Positions 1-6,851 are shown, counted from the first letter of the stretch. The stretch: 10,028 nucleotides of DNA from Woeseiaceae bacterium (GCA_022866645.1 JALHUQ010000455.1:1-10028); one strand, 5' to 3'. Program-made: numbers and translations. Notes: generated from the sequence alone by a model not told the origin.

Positions 1-165
1 CAGAAATGGTTACGTCCGAAAACCACCATTCCCGGTCTCTGGCTGACCGGTCAGGACATCCTGACTTGCGGTGTCACCGGCGCGATGATGGCCGGCATGC
101 TGACGACGACCAGCATCGTCGGCGTGCGAAAAATGGCGCCATTGATGAAGCGGATCTATTCCTGA
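1..165 (+). CDS. FAD-dependent oxidoreductase of the retinol saturase / phytoene desaturase type (C-terminal fragment)
   Basis: The reading frame is open from base 1 and gives 54 residues before a TGA at 163-165; the rest of the gene lies to the left of the window. The fragment contains the segment PGLWLTGQDILTCGVTGAMM. In the all-trans-retinol 13,14-reductase / carotenoid desaturase-like family this is the C-terminal FAD-contacting stretch (typically LYLTGQD followed by a Gly-Ala-rich helix). Such enzymes carry FAD and saturate or desaturate isoprenoid or related polyene substrates; the substrate here cannot be told. It converges with the acyl-CoA dehydrogenase gene, with only four bases between the two stop codons and no visible hairpin terminator. 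Family assignment is fairly safe from the motif, but the specific reaction is not. Confidence 0.75.
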   Translation, partial: QKWLRPKTTIPGLWLTGQDILTCGVTGAMMAGMLTTTSIVGVRKMAPLMKRIYS

Positions 166-169
166 GAAG

Positions 170-1945
170 TCAGAACTGCGTTTCGGCCAAGGTCATCACC
201 GCATCAGGTCCGGCCATGGCCGCAGCGCACAATCCGTTCGCTCTGGGCAGGATGTGCAGCGCGTAAAACCGCGCGGTCATCAACTTTGCCTCGGCGAAAG
301 ACTCGTCACCGGACGCCGCGCCATCGACGATGGCAAGCCCCGCCAGCGCCATTTGCCAGCCGCCGACAACGGTGCCAGTGAGCATCAACAGATTAACTGA
401 CGCCGAGCCCACCGCATTTGGATCGAGCGATCCGTTGTCGAGCAACCAACGAGTCGCTAACTGCAGTTGATCAACGCCGGCAGATAAGGCCACGCGAACG
501 TCGGCCAGGCGCTCATCCGCCGCGAGTGCGTCGTCGAGCCCCCGCATTTCTGCGATCAGCTCCGCCATGGCCTTGCCTTCGTCCGCCAGGATCTTGCGGC
601 CAACGAAGTCGATGGCCTGAATGCCGGTCGTGCCCTCGTAGATCGGAAGGATTCGTGCATCACGCATGTGTTGTGCTGCGCCGGTTTCCTCGACGTAGCC
701 CATGCCGCCCTGAATTTGTACGCCTAAGGAGGTCAATTCCTGGGCGACTTCTGTCATCCACGCCTTGATAACGGGGGTCAGCAACGCGACGCGACTTTTT
801 GCGGCGGCGCGTTCCACATCATCGTCGGCGTGATGCCACAAGTCCTCAGCACCCGCCGTGTAGTAGGCGGCGGCGCGCATGGCCTCAATTTGTGATTTCA
901 TCACGAGCAACATGCGACGAATGTCCGGGTGATGAATAATCGTCACCTTGCCTTTGATGCCCGGTGCATTTCCCTGCGTGCGATCCAGCGCAAAGGAGCG
1001 CGCGAGCTGATACGCCCGCTCACTGATGCCGAGGCCTTGCAGGCCAACGCCGAGGCGGGCGTGATTCATCATCGTGAACATGCCAGCCAGGCCCTTGTTT
1101 TCTTCGCCGAGCAGATAGCCAATCGCTCCATCGTTCTCGCCGAACGCCATGACACAGGTTGGGCTCGCATGGATGCCGAGTTTGTGTTCAATGCTTGGCA
1201 CGTAGACGTCGTTGCGATCACCAATACTGCCATCGGCATTGAGCAGAAATTTCGGCACCAGGAAGAGTGAAATCCCGCGGACCCCTTCCGGCGCATCCGG
1301 CAGGCGCGCCAATACCAGGTGAATAATGTTTTCGGTGAAGTCCTGATCGCCCCAGGTTATGAATATTTTTGAGCCCCTGATTCGATAATGATCGCCTTCG
1401 GGAACTGCCTTGGTCGCCACGACGGCGAGATCCGATCCCGCCTGCGGCTCGGTCAGATTCATCGTGCCCGTCCAGCCGCCAGCCGTCATTTTTGGCAAAT
1501 AGGTCCTGCGGATATCGTCGGAACCGTGCGCCTCAATGCAGTGAATCGCTCCGCTCGTCAGCATTGGAGCCAGCGTGAACGACAGGCATGCCGACTGCCA
1601 CGTTTCCGCGGCTGCGGCACCGGCAACTGCGGGCATACCCATGCCGTCGTATTCCGGCGAGACGGTCAGACTTTGCCAGCCATTCTCAACAAATTGACTG
1701 TAGGCCTCGGCGAATCCGGGAACCGCTATCACGCCTTTGTCGACAACCTTCGGAAGCGACTTGTCGCCGGGAATATTCAGCGGACTCAAGATGTCAGCGG
1801 CAAACTTTCCCGCCTCCTCCACAACCTGATCGACAACGTCCGTATCAAAATCAGCGAATCTACCGAGCTGCAAAACGCGCTCCAGCCCTGAAAGCTGGTG
1901 TATGTTGAACAGCATGTCTTTGAGCGGTGCAATGTAATCAGTCAT
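170..1945 (-). CDS. Acyl-CoA dehydrogenase (about 590-residue DmdC/FadE-like family)
   Basis: This flavoenzyme family oxidises acyl-CoA thioesters to the trans-2-enoyl-CoA and passes electrons to electron-transfer flavoprotein. The 591-residue product has the full order: N-terminal extension beginning MTDYIAPLKD, helical domain, beta domain with the FAD/substrate signature MNLTEPQAGSDL (residues 162-173), a C-terminal helical domain with QGGMGY (412-417) and the catalytic-base motif IYEGTTGIQA, in which Glu437 matches the base of medium-chain acyl-CoA dehydrogenase, and a further C-terminal domain of about 120 residues typical of this longer class. That class includes fatty acyl-CoA dehydrogenases and 3-methylmercaptopropionyl-CoA dehydrogenase (DmdC), so chain-length or substrate preference is open. 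The frame extends to a TTG at 1978, but the ATG at 1943-1945 is chosen because the family characteristically starts with this Tyr-x-Ala-Pro segment. The ribosome-binding site before it is weak. No defect is seen. Confidence 0.93.
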   Translation of the reverse strand: MTDYIAPLKDMLFNIHQLSGLERVLQLGRFADFDTDVVDQVVEEAGKFAADILSPLNIPGDKSLPKVVDKGVIAVPGFAEAYSQFVENGWQSLTVSPEYDGMGMPAVAGAAAAETWQSACLSFTLAPMLTSGAIHCIEAHGSDDIRRTYLPKMTAGGWTGTMNLTEPQAGSDLAVVATKAVPEGDHYRIRGSKIFITWGDQDFTENIIHLVLARLPDAPEGVRGISLFLVPKFLLNADGSIGDRNDVYVPSIEHKLGIHASPTCVMAFGENDGAIGYLLGEENKGLAGMFTMMNHARLGVGLQGLGISERAYQLARSFALDRTQGNAPGIKGKVTIIHHPDIRRMLLVMKSQIEAMRAAAYYTAGAEDLWHHADDDVERAAAKSRVALLTPVIKAWMTEVAQELTSLGVQIQGGMGYVEETGAAQHMRDARILPIYEGTTGIQAIDFVGRKILADEGKAMAELIAEMRGLDDALAADERLADVRVALSAGVDQLQLATRWLLDNGSLDPNAVGSASVNLLMLTGTVVGGWQMALAGLAIVDGAASGDESFAEAKLMTARFYALHILPRANGLCAAAMAGPDAVMTLAETQF

Positions 1946-2095
1946 CGGGATCTCGAGGCCGGTTTTCGGGAATTTCAATCAATTGTACTGAGCCATACGG
2001 TTGGCGGCGTACCGGAAATAGGGTAGAACTGTGTACGCCAGAGGCCACGCGACTATGTCCTCTTTGACAGAACAATAACAATAAGGGTTTATGAC
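1946..2095. promoter_or_regulatory. Divergent promoter region between acyl-CoA dehydrogenase and peptide transporter genes
   Basis: This non-coding stretch must carry the start signals of both flanking genes. On the plus strand the best sigma70-like pair is TTGGCG (2001-2006) and TAGAAC (2024-2029) with a 17-base spacer, each matching four of six consensus bases; it would give a leader of about 60 bases before the transporter ATG. A 7-base inverted repeat, GGCGTAC (2006-2012) and GTACGCC (2033-2039), brackets the proposed -10 element and could be an operator. On the minus strand TTGTTA with CATAGT 18 bases further on is a weak candidate. The transporter has a clear ribosome-binding site, AAGGG at 2083-2087. 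These promoter calls are pattern matches only. Confidence 0.35.
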
Positions 2096-3625
2096 ATGGC
2101 CATATCCGAGACCGACCACCAATCCGTTTCTGCAAAAGACGTCAAGCAACTCGGCATCTGGGCTGCACTGGGTAGCCTTAGCTATGTGTTCTGGGTCTGC
2201 GGCGGCATGGAGATGGTTGAGCGGCTGGCCTATTACGGCGTGCGTCAGGTCTCGAGTCTCTATGCAACGGATGCTGTGTCGAACGGCGGGCTTGGCCTCG
2301 CGGGCGCTGAGATTGGCTCCATCTTCTTTTTCTGGGCAATGATGCAGTCCTTCGTGCCGGTACTGACCGGCGGCATTTCGGACCGCGTCGGCTACAAAGA
2401 AACGATATTCGCCTCAACGATCATCAAGATTCTGGGCTATCTGATCATGGCCTGGTTCGCCACCTACTGGGGATTTATGGCGGGCGCCATGGTACTCGCG
2501 TTTGGCACCGGAATATTCAAACCCGGCATACAGGCGACCATCGTTAAGTCGACAAACCGCGAAAACAGTTCCATGGCCTGGGGCGTGTTTTACCAGACCG
2601 TCAATATCGGTGGCTTCATAGGCCCACTGCTCGCCGCACAATTGCGGCAGCTCGATTGGGCGTACGTCTTTTATGCCTGTGCTGCCATCATCTCTCTCAA
2701 TTTTATTTTGCTGATGACCTACAAAGAGCAGGATAAGGAAGCACGCCTCGAGCATCGCCGTAAGGTAAAGGCCGGTGCAATCAAGGAAGTAAGCCTTTGG
2801 CGCGATAGCCTCAAAGAACTCGGGCGACCGATCATGCTCTGGTACATGGTGTTGTTCTCCGGATTCTGGTTCATGCTCATGGCGTTCTGGGATGTCGGCC
2901 CCTTGTATTTCCGGGACTGGGTCGATACCAGTGTCATGGTGCATCACCTGTTTGGCGACGACGGTACATCGAACCCATTCTGGATTTTCTTCTTTGGCAT
3001 GACGCAAGATGGGCAAAGTATCCAGCCCGAGGGCCTCGTCAACCTGAATGCCATGCTGATCATGATGGTCTGTTTCATCGTCGCCGGCTGGAGCGCTCTG
3101 ATGAGAGCAACCACCTCCATGGCACTGGGGACCTTTCTGGCAGCGGCGACGCTGTTACTATTCGGCGGCTTCAACTATGTCTGGATTATGGTGCTCGCAA
3201 TCGTCTGCTTTTCGATGGGCGAAATGCTCTCGAGCCCGAAGTGTTCCGAGTACCTCGGCAATATCGCCCCAGCGCAGAAAAAGGCGATGTATCTCGGCTT
3301 CAGCCAATTGCCGATCGGCATAGGCTGGATGCTGGAGGGTTATTACGGCCAGGTGCTGTACGCGGATTTCGGCTCCAAGGATACGATTGCGCGACAGTCG
3401 CTGCAGGAAGGTGGCATGTCGCTGGCGGATGTCAACGCAGTCCCTATCGGTGAAGCGTTTCAGAAACTCATTGAAATCACCGGGCAGAGCGCCGATGCGC
3501 TCACCGCACAACTCTATATGGCCAATAACGTTGGTGGTGCCTGGTACATCATGGCTGCCGTTGGCCTCGTGTCTGCGGCCGGCATGTACGTTTATGGTCG
3601 TTGGACCTACCAGCTAAAAGATTAA
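2096..3625 (+). CDS. POT/PTR2-family proton-dependent oligopeptide transporter (MFS)
   Basis: The product is a 509-residue polytopic inner-membrane protein, the usual length for bacterial peptide transporters. POT family marks are visible in order: the helix-1 ExxER...YYG motif (Glu39, Glu42, Arg43, Tyr46, Tyr47, Gly48), used for proton coupling and substrate binding; the MFS loop motif GGISDRVGYK (92-101); the PTR2-type stretch FYQTVNIGGFIGP (165-177); and a helix-10-like GEMLSSPKCSEY (375-386) with Glu376 and Pro381. A charged cytoplasmic region (about 209-245) separates the two six-helix halves. It probably imports di- or tripeptides with protons, though some relatives carry nitrate or other small molecules. 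The ATG at 2096 is chosen over an out-of-frame ATG at 2091 because AAGGG lies eight bases upstream and the frame is the long one. It is followed after one base by the cyclophilin gene, so the two are probably co-transcribed and translationally coupled. Confidence 0.9.
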   Translation: MAISETDHQSVSAKDVKQLGIWAALGSLSYVFWVCGGMEMVERLAYYGVRQVSSLYATDAVSNGGLGLAGAEIGSIFFFWAMMQSFVPVLTGGISDRVGYKETIFASTIIKILGYLIMAWFATYWGFMAGAMVLAFGTGIFKPGIQATIVKSTNRENSSMAWGVFYQTVNIGGFIGPLLAAQLRQLDWAYVFYACAAIISLNFILLMTYKEQDKEARLEHRRKVKAGAIKEVSLWRDSLKELGRPIMLWYMVLFSGFWFMLMAFWDVGPLYFRDWVDTSVMVHHLFGDDGTSNPFWIFFFGMTQDGQSIQPEGLVNLNAMLIMMVCFIVAGWSALMRATTSMALGTFLAAATLLLFGGFNYVWIMVLAIVCFSMGEMLSSPKCSEYLGNIAPAQKKAMYLGFSQLPIGIGWMLEGYYGQVLYADFGSKDTIARQSLQEGGMSLADVNAVPIGEAFQKLIEITGQSADALTAQLYMANNVGGAWYIMAAVGLVSAAGMYVYGRWTYQLKD

Positions 3626-3626
3626 G

Positions 3627-4475
3627 ATGATCAAGACCATCGTCAAACCTCTGTTAGCTCTGTACATCGTAGCGTATGCACCCGCCGCTAGCTCCGATTG
3701 GCGCCAGCCCGACCCGGCCAATCTTTTGTACATGCATCTCCCGGGCGGCGAAGTCATTTTGGAACTCGCGCCGGGTTTTGCGCCGAAGAACATCGCGAAT
3801 ATTAAGACGCTGACCCGTGAGAAGTACTTCGATGGTCTGGCGGTCATCCGCTCGCAAGACAACTATGTCGTGCAATGGGCCGACCCTGCCGAAGATGAGG
3901 ACAACGCCAAACCGCTGGGTTCCGCCGCCGCGACTGTGCCGCCGGAATTTCAGCGACCGTCAGACGGTATTAAAATATCCGCGATAGAGAGCCGCGATGC
4001 TTACGCCGACATCGTCGGTTTCGTGGACGGTTTTCCGGTTGGCAGTGATGGCGAACATGCCTGGCTGACACATTGCTATGGCATGGTGGGTGTCGCACGC
4101 GGCAATGCTCCGGACAGCGGCAATGGCACGAGCCTGTATGTCATCACCGGACATGCGCCGCGGCATCTCGATCGCAACATCACCCTCGTTGGTCGCGTGA
4201 TATCCGGAATCGAAAACCTGACGACATTGCCGAGGGGCAGCGGCGAAATGGGCTTCTACGAGACTAACGATGAAGCTACACCGATCATCAGCGTCCGGCT
4301 CGGTACCGATATCGCAGAAGAAGATCGAACAAAGATCGAAATCATGCAGACCGATAGCGCTGAATTTGTGGACTACGTGAAATCCCGTACGTTTCGGACT
4401 GAAGAGTGGTTTGTGGAACCAACGGGTCGTATAGAAATTTGCAATATCAACCCGCCAACACGTGAGATCGATTGA
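3627..4475 (+). CDS. Exported cyclophilin-type peptidyl-prolyl cis-trans isomerase
   Basis: The 282-residue product begins with a short basic segment and a hydrophobic run (about residues 8-22) with an Ala-rich end, a likely Sec signal peptide, so it should act in the periplasm as a folding helper. The cyclophilin fold is recognisable: LPGGEVILELAPGFAPKNIANI (split here as 38-48 and 49-59) resembles the N-terminal strands, and VIRSQDNYVVQ holds the active-site Arg75 and Gln83 at the same eight-residue spacing as human CypA Arg55 and Gln63. GVARGNAPDSGNGTSLYVIT (155-174) and LDRNITLVGRVISGIENL (181-198) match the substrate pocket. Tyr80 stands where CypA has Phe60, and the region between 84 and 150 carries insertions, so activity may be altered. 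The C-terminal 55 residues lie beyond the usual domain. Its start is one base after the transporter stop; it ends 16 bases from the convergent oxidoreductase gene. The isomerase fold is well supported; the client is unknown. Confidence 0.85.
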   Translation: MIKTIVKPLLALYIVAYAPAASSDWRQPDPANLLYMHLPGGEVILELAPGFAPKNIANIKTLTREKYFDGLAVIRSQDNYVVQWADPAEDEDNAKPLGSAAATVPPEFQRPSDGIKISAIESRDAYADIVGFVDGFPVGSDGEHAWLTHCYGMVGVARGNAPDSGNGTSLYVITGHAPRHLDRNITLVGRVISGIENLTTLPRGSGEMGFYETNDEATPIISVRLGTDIAEEDRTKIEIMQTDSAEFVDYVKSRTFRTEEWFVEPTGRIEICNINPPTREID

Positions 4476-4491
4476 CGACCATACTGCGCCG

Positions 4492-5829
4492 TTATTCAGT
4501 GCCCCACTTCGTCTCAATATGAATACCGAAAGTTTTCAAAAATGCGCTTGGCAGTATGCCGCCTGCAGAAACGACCACAGCGTCATTCCGAATAGACTCG
4601 ATTTTGTCGCCGATCGCTATTTCTACCAAACCTTCACTGATGGATTTGACGTTGGACCCTAACAGGACGCGAAGATCTCCACTGGACGCCATCGTCTCGA
4701 CCAGTTGACGATTCTTCGGCTTGGCGCGGGAAAAAGCATCTGACCGATAGGATATTGTCACCGTCGTCCCGGCCTCGGCAGCGATGGTAGTCGCCGCTTC
4801 CAAAGCGCTGTCCCCCCCACCGACAACCAGAACATGTTGATTGAGATACTGTGCCGGATCAATTACCCGGTAGACGACCTTGGCCATCTCTTCGCCAGGC
4901 ACGCCCAGCTTTCTCGGTGTACCACGCCGACCAATGCACAGTAATACTGTTCGCGTGTCGTAGACGCCCTTGTTGGTGGTGACTGTAAATCCGCCTTTTG
5001 GTGACGGCACGATTGACTCGACTCGCTCGCTGTAAGAAATCTTGATGCCGGTCTTCTGCTCGACCTCTCGCCAGAAATCGATCAGCGTTTCCTTTTGCAC
5101 TTCCTTGAATTTCATTGCGCCGAATATGGGAAGATTCGCTGGCTGCGTCATGACCAACTTGCGACGTGGAAAATGCGCGACCGTGCCACCCAGTTCGTCC
5201 TGCTCTACTGTGACGTGCCGAATTTTTGCTTCGGTTGCACCCAGCGTCGCAGCAAATCCCGCCGGCCCCGCGCCAATAATGACGACATCCAGTGGGTTCT
5301 GATGGCCCTTTTTTACCAGGCCACCTATCGATACCATGGCCTGTCGACCTTGCTCGATGGCGTTGCGAATCAAGCCCATGCCGCCCAATTCGCCGGCGAT
5401 AAAGATGCCCGGCACGTTGGTCTGAAAATCCGGATTGACGACAGGAATATCCACACCTCGCCTGGCGGTTCCGAATACCAGGGTTATCGCGTTCACCGGG
5501 CAGACATTCTTGCAGGCACCGTGACCGATGCAGTCTGTTGGCCCAACCAGGTGCGCCTTCTTCCTGATCATGCCGAGAACCTGATGAGCATCTTGCTCCG
5601 GGCAGGCTTGTACGCAGTTGGTGCAGCCTATGCAAAGCGTGTGATCGATCTCAGGATGCAATGTCGGCGGCTCGATCAGGCCCTCTTCTGTCGCTTTGCG
5701 TAAAGAGCCCAGACCCGTCTTTTCCGCGCGCGAATGTCGCTTCAGATACCAGGCGAGAATTGCGATAATCGGAATCGCATACATTAAAATTTTGAAGGCA
5801 CTAGCCACTTTCGCGCGACCCCCGGACAA
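4492..5829 (-). CDS. Membrane-anchored ferredoxin-domain / thioredoxin-reductase-fold FAD-NAD(P) oxidoreductase
   Basis: The 445-residue product has, in order: one membrane helix (about residues 14-29) followed by a basic stretch, which places the rest in the cytoplasm; a ferredoxin-like domain with CIGCTNCVQACP (66-77) and CIGHGACKNVCP (100-111); a segment with TNVPGIFIAGELGGMGL (137-153); a Rossmann fold with VVIIGAGPAG (182-191), the FAD site; and a second with VLVVGGGDSALEAA (333-346), the NAD(P) site, followed by YRSDAFSRAK whose arginines would suit NADPH. There is no CXXC pair between the two folds, so it is not a thioredoxin reductase. The likely role is electron exchange between NAD(P)H and Fe-S carriers at the inner membrane. 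Odd points are a His at 103 where the second Fe-S motif normally has Cys, and a permuted domain order. The start is uncertain: the in-frame TGA at 5839-5841 limits the gene to TTG 5829, GTG 5808 or ATG 5784, none with a good ribosome-binding site. It is divergent from the cytochrome operon. Confidence 0.85.
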   Translation of the reverse strand: MSGGRAKVASAFKILMYAIPIIAILAWYLKRHSRAEKTGLGSLRKATEEGLIEPPTLHPEIDHTLCIGCTNCVQACPEQDAHQVLGMIRKKAHLVGPTDCIGHGACKNVCPVNAITLVFGTARRGVDIPVVNPDFQTNVPGIFIAGELGGMGLIRNAIEQGRQAMVSIGGLVKKGHQNPLDVVIIGAGPAGFAATLGATEAKIRHVTVEQDELGGTVAHFPRRKLVMTQPANLPIFGAMKFKEVQKETLIDFWREVEQKTGIKISYSERVESIVPSPKGGFTVTTNKGVYDTRTVLLCIGRRGTPRKLGVPGEEMAKVVYRVIDPAQYLNQHVLVVGGGDSALEAATTIAAEAGTTVTISYRSDAFSRAKPKNRQLVETMASSGDLRVLLGSNVKSISEGLVEIAIGDKIESIRNDAVVVSAGGILPSAFLKTFGIHIETKWGTE

Positions 5830-5842
5830 GGACGATTTTCAT
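5801..5842 (-). CDS. Possible 13-codon leader ORF ahead of the ferredoxin-FAD oxidoreductase
   Basis: On the minus strand a GGAG (5850-5847) sits four bases before an ATG at 5842 that opens a 13-codon frame (MKIVLVRGSRESG) ending at a TAG (5803-5801). It overlaps, in another frame, the proposed TTG start of the oxidoreductase, and its stop lies 16 bases before the in-frame ATG at 5784. This is the best-looking translation start in this region, although the long gene has none of its quality. It may be a leader that couples translation to the oxidoreductase, or simple chance. No known leader peptide is recognised. Confidence 0.25.
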   Translation of the reverse strand: MKIVLVRGSRESG

Positions 5843-6002
5843 AAGACTCCCATAATCCGCCTATTCAATACTATGTCTGTGATTTGCGACAAGATTTGAC
5901 CGAATTTCTGCCATTTTCGGGAACCATTCACACTTTATTTTCGTGCTAATGAGTAGAGTCTCTATTCTTAAGGCTACCACGAAGTATTGAGCTGGAGTTT
6001 TG
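5843..6002. promoter_or_regulatory. Divergent promoter region of the redox module
   Basis: The AT-rich gap between the minus-strand oxidoreductase and the plus-strand cytochrome operon must hold promoters for both. A 17-base near-perfect palindrome lies at 5951-5967 (GAGTAGAG, T, CTCTATTC; seven of eight arm positions pair), 36 bases before the first plus-strand ATG, a good place for an operator. A TATTCT overlaps its right arm and could be a -10 element, but no good -35 lies at the right distance. The hexamer GATTTG occurs twice, 12 bases apart, at 5881 and 5893. No clear FNR (TTGAT-N4-ATCAA) or CRP site is seen. The first plus-strand gene has GGAG at 5994-5997. Confidence 0.4.
5951..5967. 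promoter_or_regulatory. 17-base palindrome, candidate operator
   Basis: Pairing about the central T at 5959 is perfect for five bases on each side (TAGAG and CTCTA), then one mismatch, then two more pairs. It sits in the divergent region upstream of the CcmI-like/cytochrome operon. The regulator is not identifiable from the sequence. Confidence 0.35.
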
Positions 6003-6833
6003 ATGGAAGTTTCCGGGTATTTTTGGGCTTTGACCATCGTCATGGCCGTTGCTGCATTTGGCTTTATTGCGATGCCGCTCGTTAAGAACAATCGAAAAAC
6101 AGCGCTGATATCTGTCGCAATTGCTGTGCCTCTGTTAGCGGCAGGAATGTATCTGCAGCTCGGGTCGCCTAACGTCGCTACCAATGGTCACAAGTCCCTA
6201 CCCTCGCAAAGCTCAAGCGCCGATCGCTCCGGCAATACCGGCGAGCAGAAAATCGGTACCGTTGCCAGCATGGTCGACGGCCTCGCCAGCCGACTTCGGG
6301 ACAATCCCGACGACGGTGGCAGCTGGTTGCTACTGGCGCGGTCGTACAAGCACCTCAATCGCATCGACGAAGCTATCGGTGCATACGAACACGCCGCAAA
6401 GCTCGGACAGTATGACGCCGATCTGGCCGCAATAAGCGGAGGCGACGTCGCAGCGCAAACAGCCATTAGCGGAGGCGAAGTCGCCGCTCCAGCCAGCCCT
6501 GCGCAAATATTCGGCAATGTAAAATTATCGCCGGCCGCCAGCGCCATAGTCCTGCCGACCGATACGGTATTTATTTTCGCCAAGGCCGTGAATGGTCCTC
6601 CGGCGCCATTGGCCATATTGCAACGTCCAGCTTCTGAATTGCCGATGGATTTTCTACTGAACGACAGCCAGTCGATGATCGCTGGCATGAAGCTTTCGGA
6701 CTTCGACGAGGTTGTGGTCACCGCGAGAATTACGCGCGATGGTAGTGCAATGGTCGCACTGCAGGGTCTCGAAGCGAAATCCGACACCGTACTGGTTGCC
6801 GAGAATCGGCATCTGAATCTGATTATAGAATAA
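6003..6833 (+). CDS. Short CcmI-like cytochrome c biogenesis protein (two membrane helices, TPR, CcmI-type C-terminal domain)
   Basis: CcmI/CycH proteins hold apocytochrome c in the periplasm for haem attachment. This 276-residue product has two membrane helices (about 6-27 and 33-52) joined by a very short basic cytoplasmic loop, a Ser/Gly-rich linker, one or two TPR-like helical hairpins (about 88-140, including GGSWLLLARSYKHLNRIDEAI read in two parts), and a C-terminal beta domain (about 170-276). That domain carries the CcmI marks VFIFAKAVNGPPAPLAIL (189-206), LP.DF.LNDSQSM (213-225) and VVVTARITRDGSA (237-249). Typical CcmI proteins are near 400 residues; here the TPR region and the inter-helix loop are reduced. 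An 11-residue tandem duplication lies at 143-164. No other ccm gene is next to it; instead it heads an operon of multihaem cytochromes, suggesting a dedicated assembly factor. ATG 6003 is chosen over TTG 6000 because GGAG (5994-5997) precedes it. Confidence 0.82.
   Translation: MEVSGYFWALTIVMAVAAFGFIAMPLVKNNRKTALISVAIAVPLLAAGMYLQLGSPNVATNGHKSLPSQSSSADRSGNTGEQKIGTVASMVDGLASRLRDNPDDGGSWLLLARSYKHLNRIDEAIGAYEHAAKLGQYDADLAAISGGDVAAQTAISGGEVAAPASPAQIFGNVKLSPAASAIVLPTDTVFIFAKAVNGPPAPLAILQRPASELPMDFLLNDSQSMIAGMKLSDFDEVVVTARITRDGSAMVALQGLEAKSDTVLVAENRHLNLIIE
6429..6494 (+). repeat. Tandem 33-base duplication inside the CcmI-like gene
   Basis: Two adjacent 33-base units (6429-6461 and 6462-6494) encode AISGGDVAAQT and AISGGEVAAPA. 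They sit between the TPR-like part and the C-terminal beta domain and look like a recent in-frame duplication of a flexible linker. Confidence 0.7.
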
Positions 6834-6851
6834 TAAACAGGGTTCAATAGC

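Noticed and set aside
1946..1978. TTG start at 1978 for the acyl-CoA dehydrogenase, adding 11 residues
   Set aside because: The family begins with the segment that starts at ATG 1945, and the additional residues look like upstream DNA.
2064..2069. Perfect TTGACA as a -35 element for the peptide transporter
   Set aside because: A -10 at normal distance would fall on the start codon itself, leaving no room for the ribosome-binding site at 2083-2087.
2414..3016. Open frame of 200 codons antisense to the peptide transporter
   Set aside because: It is fully covered by a transporter gene with family motifs, and the antisense product resembles nothing.
4476..4491. Rho-independent terminator between the two convergent genes
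   Set aside because: The 16 bases and their flanks show no GC-rich hairpin followed by a T run on either strand.
3960..4517. Open frame of 185 codons antisense to the cyclophilin gene
   Set aside because: No motif or start signal; the plus-strand cyclophilin explains the region.
4859..5635. Open frame of 258 codons on the minus strand in another frame of the oxidoreductase gene
   Set aside because: Its composition (Arg, His, Ser and Gly rich, no family motif) is that of a frame-shifted reading of the real gene.
5095..5703. Open frame of 202 codons on the plus strand opposite the ferredoxin-FAD oxidoreductase
   Set aside because: No recognisable domain, no ribosome-binding site, and the minus-strand frame has full domain evidence; it is a shadow.
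4492..5829. Thioredoxin reductase or bacillithiol-disulfide reductase as the function of the FAD/NAD(P) protein
   Set aside because: There is no redox-active CXXC between the FAD and NAD(P) folds, and a ferredoxin domain and membrane anchor are present, so Fe-S/NAD(P) electron exchange fits better.
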